DNA from: an uncultured Frankiales bacterium
GTDB lineage: Bacteria; Actinomycetota; Actinomycetes; Mycobacteriales; SCTD01
Reading direction: 5' to 3'
Length of the DNA stretch: 25,902 bases
Assembly (NCBI GenBank): GCA_946479905.1
Contig: CAMLIA010000039.1
Location: 1-25,902, forward strand
This document shows positions 1-10,638 of this stretch, piece after piece. The stretch's first letter is position 1. Each line of letters begins with the position of its first letter. Position numbers and translations under genes: made by a program. The notes under the pieces are model-generated. The model saw nothing but the letters and a program-made list of their open reading frames with translations, was not told where the DNA came from and made no database searches.

Positions 1-3323
<3,323 letters not shown>

Positions 3324-3327
<4 letters not shown>

Positions 3328-3803
3328 GGCGCGCCGCGGTCGCAGCGCTCGCCTGCCTCGCCCTGACGGCGTGCTCGTCGGACCTGTCGCTGAAGGACCA
3401 GCTGAAGGACGACACCGCCTCGCTCGTGGACGCAGTGAACGCGAAGGACGTCGCGGCCGTCCGGAGCGCGGTCGGCACCGTGCGCACCGACGTCAGCAAC
3501 CTGCTGGGGCAGAACAAGATCCGGCCGGCCGACGCCACGGCGATCGACCGCTACCTCGACCAGATCGAGCAGAACGCCGGTGACCTGGAAGCGACCCCGA
3601 CGCCGTCGCCGACCGTCTCCGAGACGCCGTCACCCACACCGAGCCCGACGCCGTCACCCACACCGAGCCCGACCCCGTCGCCGACTCCGAGCCCCACGCC
3701 GTCGCCGACCCCTCCTCCTGTCACCGTGTCGCCGACCCTGCCGAGCCTCACCAGCATCGACGGGGGCAGCGCCACGCCGACGCCGAGCGCCGTCGCCGGC
3801 TGA
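3324..3803 (+). CDS. Putative lipoprotein with Ser-Pro-Thr-Pro repeat tail
   Basis: A 159-residue predicted exported lipoprotein. Residues 1-17 are a signal peptide with lipobox LTAC, so Cys17 should be lipidated. Residues 20-90 are a small, charged, probably helical domain with no family I recognise. From about residue 92 the chain becomes a repeat of TPSP/SPTP units, followed by a Thr/Ser/Pro tail, a low-complexity region likely to be extended through the wall and possibly O-mannosylated. The start is a GTG overlapping the kinase stop by 4 nt, which couples it to the kinase; a surface partner or substrate of that kinase is a reasonable guess only. It ends immediately before the convergent metallopeptidase gene (stops abut in the sequence TGATCA). 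Confidence 0.8.
3624..3719 (+). repeat. 24-bp tandem repeat coding for TPSPTPSP
   Basis: Positions 3624-3647 and 3648-3671 are perfect 24-bp copies; 3672-3695 is a diverged third copy and 3696-3719 a partial fourth. The unit encodes eight residues of Thr-Pro-Ser-Pro type and keeps frame, so copy-number change would only alter tail length. Confidence 0.9.
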
Positions 3804-5228
3804 TCAGCAGCGCGCGGCGACGAGCCGGAAGATCGCCTGCAGGCGCGTCGTCTGGTCGGGCGTGAGGGTCTCGGCCAGCAGCACGTCGTAGTGCGCAGGG
3901 CCGATCCCGGCGATGGCGCCGTCGGCGATGCACGTCGCCCGGGCGAGCGTCAGCCCGTGGGTCATGAACTCCGCGGTCAGGGAGGCTCGCGCCGACAGCA
4001 CCTCGAACGCCGTGGGCGAGGTCGGCTTGGGGATCCGCGCCGCGCTGCCGGGGTCGCAGGAGCGGATCAGCACACGGGACCCGGAGCCCGTGACGGTGGC
4101 GTGGGTCGAGGCGGCCCACGTCCGCGCGGTCCTGAGCAGCGGGGCGTTGCTGCCGTTCACGGTCACGTCGATCGCCATGCACGTCCGGCCGCCGGTGGCG
4201 TAGGCCTGCGCGGTGTCGCCGCGCCAGGCACGCACCGCGGTGAGCGCCGTCGCGTACCCCACGCGGCTGCTCAGCACCTCGAACAGCGAGATCTGCCCGA
4301 ACGGCGCGGGCTTGTCGACGCGCTTGGCGCCGGCGGGCACGGCAGGTGCCGGCAGGGCGAGCGGCTGCTCGGTGTACGGGTGCCGCGCCGGGTCGAAGAT
4401 CTGCGCCTCCTCCGACGGCGGGTGCCGGAAGGCCGCGTCGACGGTGCTGTTGCCGCCGTCGGCGATCAGGTCCTGCAGCAGGACCGGCCCGAACACGTAG
4501 GGGAAGGACAGGAAGTCCGACAGCACCGGAGGGATGCCGTCCGTCGCACCGTCGGACTGCTTGGCCTGCTGCTGCTCGGTACGCAGGTAGGACCGCTTGT
4601 CCGCGGCGGACAGCGTCTCCACGTAGGCGTTCTGGACCCGCACGGCGTCGCCCTCGATGAGGGCGGTCACGGCCGTCGTGTCGTCGCCCGGGGCGGACTC
4701 CTTCAGGTGCTGGAGGTCGAAGTACTGGTCCTGCAGCACGTGCGTCAGCTCGTGGGCCAGCACCACTCGGGTCGCCGGGGTCAACGACGAGCCACGGACG
4801 TACACCGTCTTCTTGGACGGGACGTAGAGGCCGATGATGTCGCTCTGCAGCAGGTCGCTCTCCGCCTGGCGCAGGTCGACCTTGCCCGCCACCAGCCCGA
4901 GGGCTCGCAGCTCGCCCACGGCCTGCTCGAGCTCGGCCTTGTCCTGCGGCGTCTCGGCCGTCTCGGGCGACACCTGCTTGCGGAAGGCGGCGTCGCTGAG
5001 GAACTGCACCGGCGCCGGGTGCTTGAACGTCAGCCCGCGCTCGACCTCGACGAAGGACACGACCGGCAGCACCCGGGCGTCCCAGTGCTTGGGCCAGCGG
5101 GGGCCGTCGTCGTGGTGCGTGGCGACGGTGAGCACGCCCTCGGCCAGCACGAGCAGGCCGAGGACGGCGTTGGCGAGGATCCCCCGCCCGCTCCTGGGGC
5201 CGCTCGTGAGTCGCATCGTGAGTCGCAC
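3804..5228 (-). CDS. Membrane-anchored HExxH zinc metallopeptidase-like protein
   Basis: A 474-residue protein with a short basic N-terminus, one membrane anchor/uncleaved signal at about residues 17-37, then an extracytoplasmic domain. The zinc-binding motif is clear in VVLAHELTHVLQDQYFDL (HELTH), and a downstream ALIEGDAV may supply the third ligand, as in gluzincin-type peptidases. Two late Cys-containing segments (GRTCMAI, IRSCDPG) and the C-terminal Cys suggest disulfides outside the cell. I do not recognise the family name and the substrate is unknown. Two starts are possible, GTG at 5228 and ATG at 5216, because the first 12 bp of the gene are duplicated; the GTG sits 6 nt after a TAGGCT hexamer and lacks a Shine-Dalgarno sequence, which favours a leaderless message from 5228. 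It is convergent with the lipoprotein gene with no gap. Confidence 0.8.
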   Translation of the reverse strand: MRLTMRLTSGPRSGRGILANAVLGLLVLAEGVLTVATHHDDGPRWPKHWDARVLPVVSFVEVERGLTFKHPAPVQFLSDAAFRKQVSPETAETPQDKAELEQAVGELRALGLVAGKVDLRQAESDLLQSDIIGLYVPSKKTVYVRGSSLTPATRVVLAHELTHVLQDQYFDLQHLKESAPGDDTTAVTALIEGDAVRVQNAYVETLSAADKRSYLRTEQQQAKQSDGATDGIPPVLSDFLSFPYVFGPVLLQDLIADGGNSTVDAAFRHPPSEEAQIFDPARHPYTEQPLALPAPAVPAGAKRVDKPAPFGQISLFEVLSSRVGYATALTAVRAWRGDTAQAYATGGRTCMAIDVTVNGSNAPLLRTARTWAASTHATVTGSGSRVLIRSCDPGSAARIPKPTSPTAFEVLSARASLTAEFMTHGLTLARATCIADGAIAGIGPAHYDVLLAETLTPDQTTRLQAIFRLVAARC

Positions 5229-5234
5229 GGCCGG

Positions 5235-5240
5235 AGCCTA
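5235..5240 (-). promoter_or_regulatory. -10 hexamer for metallopeptidase gene, leaderless arrangement
   Basis: TAGGCT on the minus strand ends 6 nt before the GTG at 5228, so transcription should begin at or next to the start codon. No ribosome binding site is visible. Confidence 0.55.
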
Positions 5241-5277
5241 GACGGGACTTCGGTCCGGGCTCGGGCGTGCCGATGAG

Positions 5278-5712
5278 GTGAGGGTGAACCCGTTGGAAGA
5301 GCTCGCTGCAGCGGCGTACGAGGACGTCGCCATCACCGAGGTGATCCGCCCGGCGGCGGTCCTCCCGGAGTCCGCCGCGCGCGTGGTGCTGGTGGAGCTC
5401 GCGCTCCGCGACGTCCGCAACGACGGCCAGTGGTGGAGCAGTCCGACCATGTGGCGCCGCTACGACCGGCCCTGGGACGACCCGGACGACCCGGGCAGTG
5501 CGGCGCTGATCGGCAGCCTGCAGGTCACCTACGGCACGCCGATGAAGTACTCCATCACCGTCTACCGGGCCACCATCACCCCCTTCGGCGCCGAGCACGG
5601 CTGGACGGTCGAGTCGCTCTGCGACGAGGCGCTCGGCTTCGGTGGCTTCACGCTGGCCGAGTGCCCCCGGGCAGACCTGGCACCACCGCCGAAGCCCTTC
5701 CGGATGTCCTAG
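5278..5712 (+). CDS. Uncharacterised conserved-looking actinobacterial protein
   Basis: A 144-residue soluble protein without signal peptide or membrane segment. I do not recognise a named family. It has a hydrophobic helical start, a Trp-rich stretch (GQWWSSPTMWRRYDRPW), a beta-rich middle (LIGSLQVTYGTPMKYSITVYRATITP) and a Pro-rich end. Start choice is between GTG 5278 and GTG 5284, with GAGGTGAGG overlapping both; the difference is two residues. It is divergent from the metallopeptidase across only 49 bp, and its stop (TAG 5710-5712) overlaps the stop of the convergent nuclease gene inside the palindrome CTAG. Codon use matches its neighbours, which supports that it is a real gene. Confidence 0.75.
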   Translation: MRVNPLEELAAAAYEDVAITEVIRPAAVLPESAARVVLVELALRDVRNDGQWWSSPTMWRRYDRPWDDPDDPGSAALIGSLQVTYGTPMKYSITVYRATITPFGAEHGWTVESLCDEALGFGGFTLAECPRADLAPPPKPFRMS

Positions 5713-6155
5713 CTGCAGGCCCTCCAGAGGCCGAGGTGCTCGCGGCGGGCGGCGGCGAAGGCCACGTCGAGCTGCGCCGCCAGTGCGGGGTTCTCGTCGC
5801 GGAACCGCGCGAGGTACCGGTCGTTCGCGTACCCGTGCCGCGCCAGGAAGACGTTGAGGTTCGTCCCGTCGGGGAGGTACACGACGGCGACCAGCCGGCC
5901 ATGGGTGTCGCGGCTGTAGACGGTGGCCCGGAACCCCTTGCGCACCAGGCGCTTGCGCTCGGCGCTGGCGGTCTGCCCGAAGCACTCGCCGAGCTCCGGG
6001 GTGTTGACGAGCCCGAGCCGGTACTCCCGCCCTGCGGTGTCCTTCCACGAGTCGCCGTCGCCGTTCGGCGCCGCGCGCAGCAGGCCGGTCGTCGAGACCG
6101 CCACGGACCCGCTGGTGCACCCGGCGAGCAGGAGCAGGACGAGCAGCCGCCTCAT
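5709..6155 (-). CDS. Lipoprotein with thermonuclease (SNase-like) domain
   Basis: A 148-residue predicted exported lipoprotein: residues 1-13 are a short hydrophobic signal with lipobox LLAGC, followed by an SNase-type OB-fold. The family features are seen in EYRLGLVNTPELGE (Arg and Glu of the first catalytic cluster), then DTHGRLVAVVYL with the second catalytic arginine, and FLARHGYAND, the usual late motif. Such enzymes cut DNA and RNA in the presence of calcium. The domain is compact but complete. The start ATG overlaps the stop of the upstream 80-residue gene by 4 nt, so the two are coupled. Secretion implies a role in extracellular nucleic acid turnover; this is inferred. Confidence 0.85.
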   Translation of the reverse strand: MRRLLVLLLLAGCTSGSVAVSTTGLLRAAPNGDGDSWKDTAGREYRLGLVNTPELGECFGQTASAERKRLVRKGFRATVYSRDTHGRLVAVVYLPDGTNLNVFLARHGYANDRYLARFRDENPALAAQLDVAFAAARREHLGLWRACS

Positions 6156-6394
6156 GCCTTCTTGCGGCGGATCTTCACGACGCCCTTGTCGAGGTCCACG
6201 CCGAGCGGGTCGCCCTCGCTCTGCTGCTGGTAGGCGGTGTTCGCCATCCGGCGCTGCTCGTCGGCGGCGTGCTCGACACCGGGGCTGAAGACCGTCATCA
6301 GCTCCCCGAGCGCGCCCGTCGCGCCGCCCTTCGGCTGCGCCTGCAGCTTCTTCCAGCGCTTGTCGCGCCGGACCTGCTCCGGGTCGGAGGTCAC
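6152..6394 (-). CDS. Small uncharacterised charged protein (80 aa)
   Basis: An 80-residue, highly charged, soluble protein starting MTSDPEQVRRDKRWKK and ending with the basic tail VVKIRRKKA. I do not recognise a named family. The start is GTG at 6394, which overlaps the acyltransferase stop (GTGA) and also lies 6 nt after a TACGCT hexamer inside the acyltransferase 3' end; it may therefore be both coupled and separately transcribed. Its own stop overlaps the nuclease start by 4 nt. Length, overlap on both sides and matching codon use argue that it is genuine. Confidence 0.8.
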   Translation of the reverse strand: MTSDPEQVRRDKRWKKLQAQPKGGATGALGELMTVFSPGVEHAADEQRRMANTAYQQQSEGDPLGVDLDKGVVKIRRKKA

Positions 6395-7479
6395 CCGACC
6401 AGCGTAGGCGTCCGTGCCGGTTCCAGGGCCCGTTCCCGCTGCCGGAGCCAGGCGTACCCGCGCGTGCGGAACGGCTGCTCGACGTACCGGTGGAGCGCCC
6501 AGGCGCCGGCGAGAGCGATCGCCACGCCGAGGCCGTTCGTCACCAGGCTGTCGTCGTCGCGGAGGTCCCGGAGCAGGTGCAGCGCCAGGACGTGCACGAG
6601 GTAGAGGCTGTAGCTGATCTCGCCGAGCCAGACCAGCCAGGGGCTGCGGAACAGCGCCGGCCCCGTCCCCGACGGCGCGAGCGCGAGCACCGCGACGAGC
6701 AGCGTGGCGGGCACGGCCACCAGCGGGCCCAGCACGACCTGCCGGGGCCCGTCCTCCTGCGCGAGGAGGACGGCGGTGGTCACCAGCCCGACTGCGAACA
6801 GGGGTACGGCGAGACGACCGAGTCCCGGCGCCAGGACCCTGCTCCCGGCCGACCGCAGCGGCAGCACGAACGCGAGCGCCGAGCCGAGCAGCAGGGCGGA
6901 CGGCCGGCCGGGCGGGAAGAAGCTCCACCAGCCGGCCGCGCCCTCGTCGTACCGGGCCACCAGGTCCGACACGACCCAGCAGGCGGCGTACGCCGCGAGG
7001 CAGGCGAGCACCGCCCGGCGGACCGGGACCCTCGAGAGCAGCACGACCAGCAGCGGCCAGACGAGGTAGAACTGCTCCTCGGCCGCCAGCGACCACGTGA
7101 TGTGCAGCGGGCCGGGGCAGGTCGTCGCAGCCCCGACCGGCAGGTCCATGGTGTGGGTGGTGGCCAGCGCCAGGCAGCGCCCGCCGCCCGGGACGCCGGT
7201 GAGCAGCACCCAGCCGGCGAGCGCGACGAGGGTGACCGCGAGCGCGGGGAGCAGCCGGGCCGCGCGCCGGCCGAGGAACAGCTTCCAGGAGCGCGCGTCG
7301 AACGGGGCGAGGTCGCGCAGCACGTTCGTGATGAGGAAGCCGGACAGCACGAAGAAGACGTCCACGCCGTAGGAGCCGACGCTGAGGTGCTGCACGTGCG
7401 CGTGCGCCAGGACGACCAGGGCGACCGCGATGCCCCGCAACCCGGTCAGGGCGACGATGCGGCCGGAGGGGACGGTCAC
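6391..7479 (-). CDS. Acyltransferase family 3 integral membrane protein (OafA/YrhL type)
   Basis: A 362-residue membrane protein of about ten hydrophobic helices. The N-terminus IVALTGLRGIAVALVVLAHAH carries the conserved Arg and His of family 3 acyltransferases, followed by YGVDVFFVLSGFLITN, another hallmark. These enzymes move acetyl or other acyl groups from the cytoplasm to envelope polysaccharides, lipids or peptidoglycan. No SGNH domain is fused, so it is the membrane domain alone. The start is GTG at 7479: a longer open frame exists to 7512, but that runs into the tRNA, and TACGCT lies 7 nt before 7479. It overlaps the next gene by 4 nt. The acceptor molecule cannot be predicted. Confidence 0.92.
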   Translation of the reverse strand: MTVPSGRIVALTGLRGIAVALVVLAHAHVQHLSVGSYGVDVFFVLSGFLITNVLRDLAPFDARSWKLFLGRRAARLLPALAVTLVALAGWVLLTGVPGGGRCLALATTHTMDLPVGAATTCPGPLHITWSLAAEEQFYLVWPLLVVLLSRVPVRRAVLACLAAYAACWVVSDLVARYDEGAAGWWSFFPPGRPSALLLGSALAFVLPLRSAGSRVLAPGLGRLAVPLFAVGLVTTAVLLAQEDGPRQVVLGPLVAVPATLLVAVLALAPSGTGPALFRSPWLVWLGEISYSLYLVHVLALHLLRDLRDDDSLVTNGLGVAIALAGAWALHRYVEQPFRTRGYAWLRQRERALEPARTPTLVG

Positions 7480-7486
7480 CCGGCCT

Positions 7487-7492
7487 AGCGTA
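7487..7492 (-). promoter_or_regulatory. -10 hexamer for acyltransferase operon, leaderless arrangement
   Basis: TACGCT on the minus strand, 7 nt before the GTG at 7479, between the gene and the 3' end of tRNA-Pro. No Shine-Dalgarno sequence is present. Confidence 0.5.
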
Positions 7493-7518
7493 CCCAGCAG
7501 GGCGCGCGGCATCCCACA

Positions 7519-7595
7519 TGGTCGGGGTGACAGGATTTGAACCTGCGGCCTCTACGTCCCGAACGTAGCGCGCTACCAAGCTGCGCCACACCCCG
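7519..7595 (-). tRNA. tRNA-Pro (anticodon CGG)
   Basis: Read on the minus strand the gene begins CGGGGTG and its acceptor stem closes with CACCCCG, followed by discriminator A and an encoded CCA (7519-7521). The anticodon stem CTACG/CGTAG holds the loop TTCGGGA, giving anticodon CGG, and the T arm contains GTTCAAATC. The acceptor start C1 with A73 fits bacterial proline tRNA. It lies between the acyltransferase and yqeY. A TACGCT hexamer (minus strand, 7611-7616) sits 15 nt upstream and is the likely -10 element. Confidence 0.97.
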
Positions 7596-7610
7596 ATGAA
7601 ACTGGGCACC

Positions 7611-7636
7611 AGCGTAGCGGACCCCCGCACTAGCCT
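7611..7636. promoter_or_regulatory. Back-to-back -10 elements for tRNA-Pro and yqeY
   Basis: TACGCT on the minus strand at 7611-7616 faces the tRNA, and TAGCCT on the plus strand at 7631-7636 faces yqeY, 8 nt before its ATG at 7645. No ribosome binding site precedes yqeY, so its message is probably leaderless or nearly so. Confidence 0.5.
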
Positions 7637-7644
7637 TTCCGGCC

Positions 7645-8100
7645 ATGGGAGCCCTCAAGGAGCAGCTGCAGTCCGACCTCACCGCCGCGATGAAGGCGCA
7701 GGACGAGCTCGTGCGCGCCACCCTGCGGATGGTGCTCACGGCGCTCGGGAACGAGGAGGTCGCCGGTGCCTCGGCCCGGGAGCTCTCCGACGACGAGGAG
7801 CTCAAGGTCGTCGCCCGTGAGGCGAAGAAGCGCAGGGAGGCAGCCGAGGCCTTCCGCTCCGGCGGCGCGACCGAGCGGGCCGAGCGCGAGCTCGCCGAGG
7901 AGCGGGTCATCGCCGGCTACCTGCCGGCGCAGCTCTCCGACGACGAGCTGGCCGCGCTGGTGGCGGAGGCGATCGCCGAGACCGGGGCGAGCGGCCCGCA
8001 GGCGATGGGTCAGGTCATGAAGGTCGTGAACCCGAAGGTCGCCGGTCGCGCCGAGGGCGGTCGGGTGGCCGCGGCCGTGAAGGCGGCGCTCGCGGGGTAG
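7645..8100 (+). CDS. GatB/YqeY domain protein
   Basis: A 151-residue helical cytoplasmic protein of the YqeY family, related to the C-terminal tRNA-binding domain of the amidotransferase GatB. Family features are the N-terminal helix MGALKEQLQSDLTAAMKAQD, ATLRMVLTAL, the VAREAKKRREAAEAF helix with AEERVIAGYLPAQLSDDEL, and the end GQVMKVVNPKVAGRAEGGRVAAAVKAAL. The length is standard. It is often found beside ponA-type genes in Actinobacteria, as here. The role is thought to be tRNA-linked but is not settled. It ends 1 nt before the convergent ponA2 stop. Confidence 0.94.
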   Translation: MGALKEQLQSDLTAAMKAQDELVRATLRMVLTALGNEEVAGASARELSDDEELKVVAREAKKRREAAEAFRSGGATERAERELAEERVIAGYLPAQLSDDELAALVAEAIAETGASGPQAMGQVMKVVNPKVAGRAEGGRVAAAVKAALAG

Positions 8101-8112
8101 CTCAGGGCGAGC
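8088..8112. terminator. Dyad across the convergent yqeY/ponA2 stops (possible bidirectional terminator)
   Basis: GCTCGC (8088-8093) and GCGAGC (8107-8112) form a perfect 6-bp dyad with a 13-nt loop containing both stop codons. There is no U-run; it is weak evidence for a terminator. Confidence 0.25.
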
Positions 8113-10471
8113 TGGTGGCCGTCGGGCTGGGCCCCGGCGGGGGCTTGGGCTTGTGGGTCGGCTTCGGGTTGCCGGTGGGTGGTGGCGCGGCCGTCGACGT
8201 GGCCGACGGTGTCGCGACGGGTGCCAGCCCGTTCGACGGGACGATGGTGATGGTGGCTCCGGCGGGTGCCCGGCCCGCAGGTGACTGGCTGGCGACCGCC
8301 CCGGCGGCGACGGGCGCGGCGTTGACGGCCGGCGCCACCGTCACCTCGAAGCCGGCGGCCCGGAGCTGCACCTGCGCGTCGGCGGTCCGCAGCCCGACCA
8401 CGTTCGGGACGCTGACCAGCTGGGCGTTGCTCCCGGTGCCGGCGCCGATCATCGGCGGCATCGGCTCCACCGGCTGGTCCTGGAGGGCGGCTCTCATGAG
8501 CTCGGCGAAGATCGGTGCGGAGATGCTGCCGCCGTACACCGCGCCGTAGCGGCGGCCGTTGATGGTGATGTCCTTCATCGGGGTGGGGGACGCCTTGCCC
8601 ATCCAGACGGCGGTCGCGAGCTGGGGCGTGTAACCGACGAACCAGGCGGCCTTCTCCTCGTTCGTCGTGCCGGTCTTGCCCGCGACCGGCCGCCCGATCG
8701 CGGCACCGCCGCCGGTCTTGTTGCGCGAGGGCCCGTCGACGACCCCCCGCAGGATGGACGTCACCTTGTCGGCGACCTCGGGCTCGAGCGCCTGGGTGCA
8801 CGACGTGGAGGGCAGCTCGACCGGCTTGTTCGCGCTGTCGGCGATCGACAGGATCGGGTCCGGCGCGCAGTAGGTGCCGTGCGCGGCGAACGTCGCGTAG
8901 GCCCCGGCCATCGCCAGCGGGCTGTAGCCGTGCGGACCGGCGGCGCCGAAGACGAACGACGGGTGGTGCGCGATGTGGTCGCCGGCGAAGGAGCCGTCGA
9001 CGTCCCGGACACCGAGCGACTCGGCGAGCGCCACCGGACCGTCGATGCCGGTGCGCTCCTCGAGCTGGATGAACCAGGTGTTCACCGACGCCCAGGTGGC
9101 GCGCACCATGTCGAAGGTGCCGGACTCGGAGTCCCCGGCGTTGGAGGGCCCGCACTTGAGATCGCCTGCGACGTAAGGGAAGGCCTTCGGGCAGTAGCGG
9201 GTCGGCGCGTGCAGCGTGAGCGAGGTGGGGATGCCGATCTGCAGGGCCCGGGCCAGCACGAAGGCCTTGAACGTCGAGCCGCCCTGGAAGCCGCGGGACC
9301 CGCCGATCGCGTAGTTGAGCTTGGTCTGGTACTTCCCGGTGCCGAAGCCGCGGTTGACCGCCATGGCCTTGATCTGGCCGGTGCCGGGCTCCACGGTGTC
9401 GGCGACCGCGATGACGTGCGACGGGTCCGACGGCGGGACCTTGTCGCGCACGGCGGTGTCCGCCGCGGCCTGGACCACCGGGTCCAGCGTCGTCCGGATC
9501 GTGTAGCCGCCGGACAGCAGCTTCTCCTGGCGCTCCTGCTTGGTGCTGCCGAGGAAGGCCCCTGCCGGGCCCTCCTCGAGGTAGCGCCGGACGTAGTCGC
9601 AGAAGAAGGGTGCGTAGACCGCCGCCTCACAGCCCGGCTTGGAGCTCGTGACGTGCAGGCCGACCGGCTCGCTCAGCGCCTTGGCCTTCTGGCCGGGCGT
9701 GAGGTAGCCGAGCTCCACCATCCGGTCGAGGACGACGTTGCGGCGCGCGATCGCGGCCTTCGGGTGGTCGCTGGGGTCGAACCGGTTCGGGTTCTGCACC
9801 ATCCCGGCGAGCATCGCCGCCTGGCCCGTCGTCAGCAGCTCCACCCGACGGTCGAAGTAGTGCCGGGCCGCGGTACCGATCCCGTAGACCCCGCTGCCGT
9901 AGTAGGCGATGTTCAGGTACCCCTCGAGGATCTGGTCCTTGGTCATGTGCTTCTCGAGGTACAGCGCGTAGCGCGCCTCCTGCAGCTTGCGCTTCACCGA
10001 CTTCTGCACCGCCGCCTTCTGAGCGGCCGCGCTGTCGGCGGTCTCGATGAGCAGGTTCTTGACGTACTGCTGGGTGAGCGTGGAGCCGCCCTGGGTGGAG
10101 CCGGAGCTCGAGTTGTGCAGGACCGCGCGCAGGGTGCCCTTCACGTCGATGCCGGAGTGCTCGTAGAAGCGGTTGTCCTCGATCGCGATGAGCGCGTCGC
10201 GCGCGACCTGCGGGACCTGCTTGAGGGTCACGGCGACCCGGTTCTCGGTGTACAGCGTCGCGAGCGGCTTGCCCTCGCGGTCGAGGATCCGGGTGGCCTG
10301 CGGCAGCACCAGGGCGGGGGGTTTCTCCGGCCGGAACTGGTCGGCGACGCCCTTGCTGGCCAGGCCGAGCCCCCCGATCAGGGGGAACGCCAGCCCGGCC
10401 AGGCAGACCCCCGCCACCAGGCACAGCGCGAGGGCGAGCGCGACGCGCACGATCGGCTGGGGGTGCTGCAC
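8102..10471 (-). CDS. ponA2: Class A penicillin-binding protein with C-terminal PASTA domain (PonA2-like)
   Basis: A bifunctional 789-residue peptidoglycan synthase. An N-terminal membrane helix (about 8-37) anchors it; residues 60-250 are the GT51 glycosyltransferase with the catalytic glutamate in IAIEDNRFYEHSGID (Glu98) and GGSTLTQQYVKN (128-139). The transpeptidase follows with SxxK as STFK (Ser399), SVN (462-464) and KTGT (599-602). One PASTA domain spans about 686-746 and the end is a Pro/Ala/Thr-rich tail. The GTG start at 10471 has no Shine-Dalgarno sequence but lies 6 nt after TACGCT. Single-PASTA architecture and position beside WhiB4/WblA match M. tuberculosis PonA2 (Rv3682), which is linked to stress survival and regrowth. 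Divergent from wblA across 167 bp. Confidence 0.97.
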   Translation of the reverse strand: MQHPQPIVRVALALALCLVAGVCLAGLAFPLIGGLGLASKGVADQFRPEKPPALVLPQATRILDREGKPLATLYTENRVAVTLKQVPQVARDALIAIEDNRFYEHSGIDVKGTLRAVLHNSSSGSTQGGSTLTQQYVKNLLIETADSAAAQKAAVQKSVKRKLQEARYALYLEKHMTKDQILEGYLNIAYYGSGVYGIGTAARHYFDRRVELLTTGQAAMLAGMVQNPNRFDPSDHPKAAIARRNVVLDRMVELGYLTPGQKAKALSEPVGLHVTSSKPGCEAAVYAPFFCDYVRRYLEEGPAGAFLGSTKQERQEKLLSGGYTIRTTLDPVVQAAADTAVRDKVPPSDPSHVIAVADTVEPGTGQIKAMAVNRGFGTGKYQTKLNYAIGGSRGFQGGSTFKAFVLARALQIGIPTSLTLHAPTRYCPKAFPYVAGDLKCGPSNAGDSESGTFDMVRATWASVNTWFIQLEERTGIDGPVALAESLGVRDVDGSFAGDHIAHHPSFVFGAAGPHGYSPLAMAGAYATFAAHGTYCAPDPILSIADSANKPVELPSTSCTQALEPEVADKVTSILRGVVDGPSRNKTGGGAAIGRPVAGKTGTTNEEKAAWFVGYTPQLATAVWMGKASPTPMKDITINGRRYGAVYGGSISAPIFAELMRAALQDQPVEPMPPMIGAGTGSNAQLVSVPNVVGLRTADAQVQLRAAGFEVTVAPAVNAAPVAAGAVASQSPAGRAPAGATITIVPSNGLAPVATPSATSTAAPPPTGNPKPTHKPKPPPGPSPTATSSP

Positions 10472-10477
10472 GGCTCG

Positions 10478-10483
10478 AGCGTA
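10478..10483 (-). promoter_or_regulatory. -10 hexamer for ponA2, leaderless arrangement
   Basis: TACGCT on the minus strand ends 6 nt before the GTG start at 10471; no ribosome binding site is visible. Confidence 0.55.
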
Positions 10484-10512
10484 CGTCGGGCTGCGGGGGC
10501 CACGACGGGATG

Positions 10513-10565
10513 TCCGTTCCGTCCGGTATGGCCCGAACGGACTAGTGCCGGGGGGCCCGTTCGGG
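10513..10565. promoter_or_regulatory. Overlapping inverted repeats between ponA2 and wblA (candidate operator)
   Basis: CCCGAACGG (10532-10540) is a perfect inverted repeat of CCGTTCGGG (10557-10565), and GAACGGA (10535-10541) is also the perfect inverse of TCCGTTC (10513-10519). The middle box can therefore pair with either side. Three spaced copies of one recognition sequence in the divergent promoter region suggest regulator binding to one or both genes. Confidence 0.4.
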
Positions 10566-10568
10566 GAC

Positions 10569-10597
10569 TGCCACTGCGTGCTACCGCTTCCTACGGT
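10569..10597 (+). promoter_or_regulatory. Probable wblA promoter
   Basis: CTGCCA (10569-10574) and TACGGT (10592-10597) are 17 bp apart. Transcription would begin near 10604, leaving a leader of about 35 nt with a weak GGAAG site at 10624-10628 before the ATG at 10639. Confidence 0.4.
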
Positions 10598-10638
10598 GCG
10601 TGCAGTCCTCCAGCCCTCACCTTGGAAGCGCCCTGAGC

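Noticed and set aside
3597..3719. CRISPR-like array
   Set aside because: The repeats are adjacent without spacers and encode an in-frame Pro-rich tail.
3748..6120. 790-residue minus-strand open frame
   Set aside because: It runs through the metallopeptidase, the divergent protein and the nuclease in another frame. The product is Arg/Ala/Pro/Gly-rich without any motif.
8879..10636. 585-residue plus-strand open frame opposite ponA2
   Set aside because: It is antisense to conserved PBP motifs in the correct frame; its composition is a shadow type.
10600..10638. Earlier start for WblA at 10600
   Set aside because: It would add 13 residues not typical of WblA/WhiB4 and would start within the predicted transcription start region; ATG 10639 fits the family.
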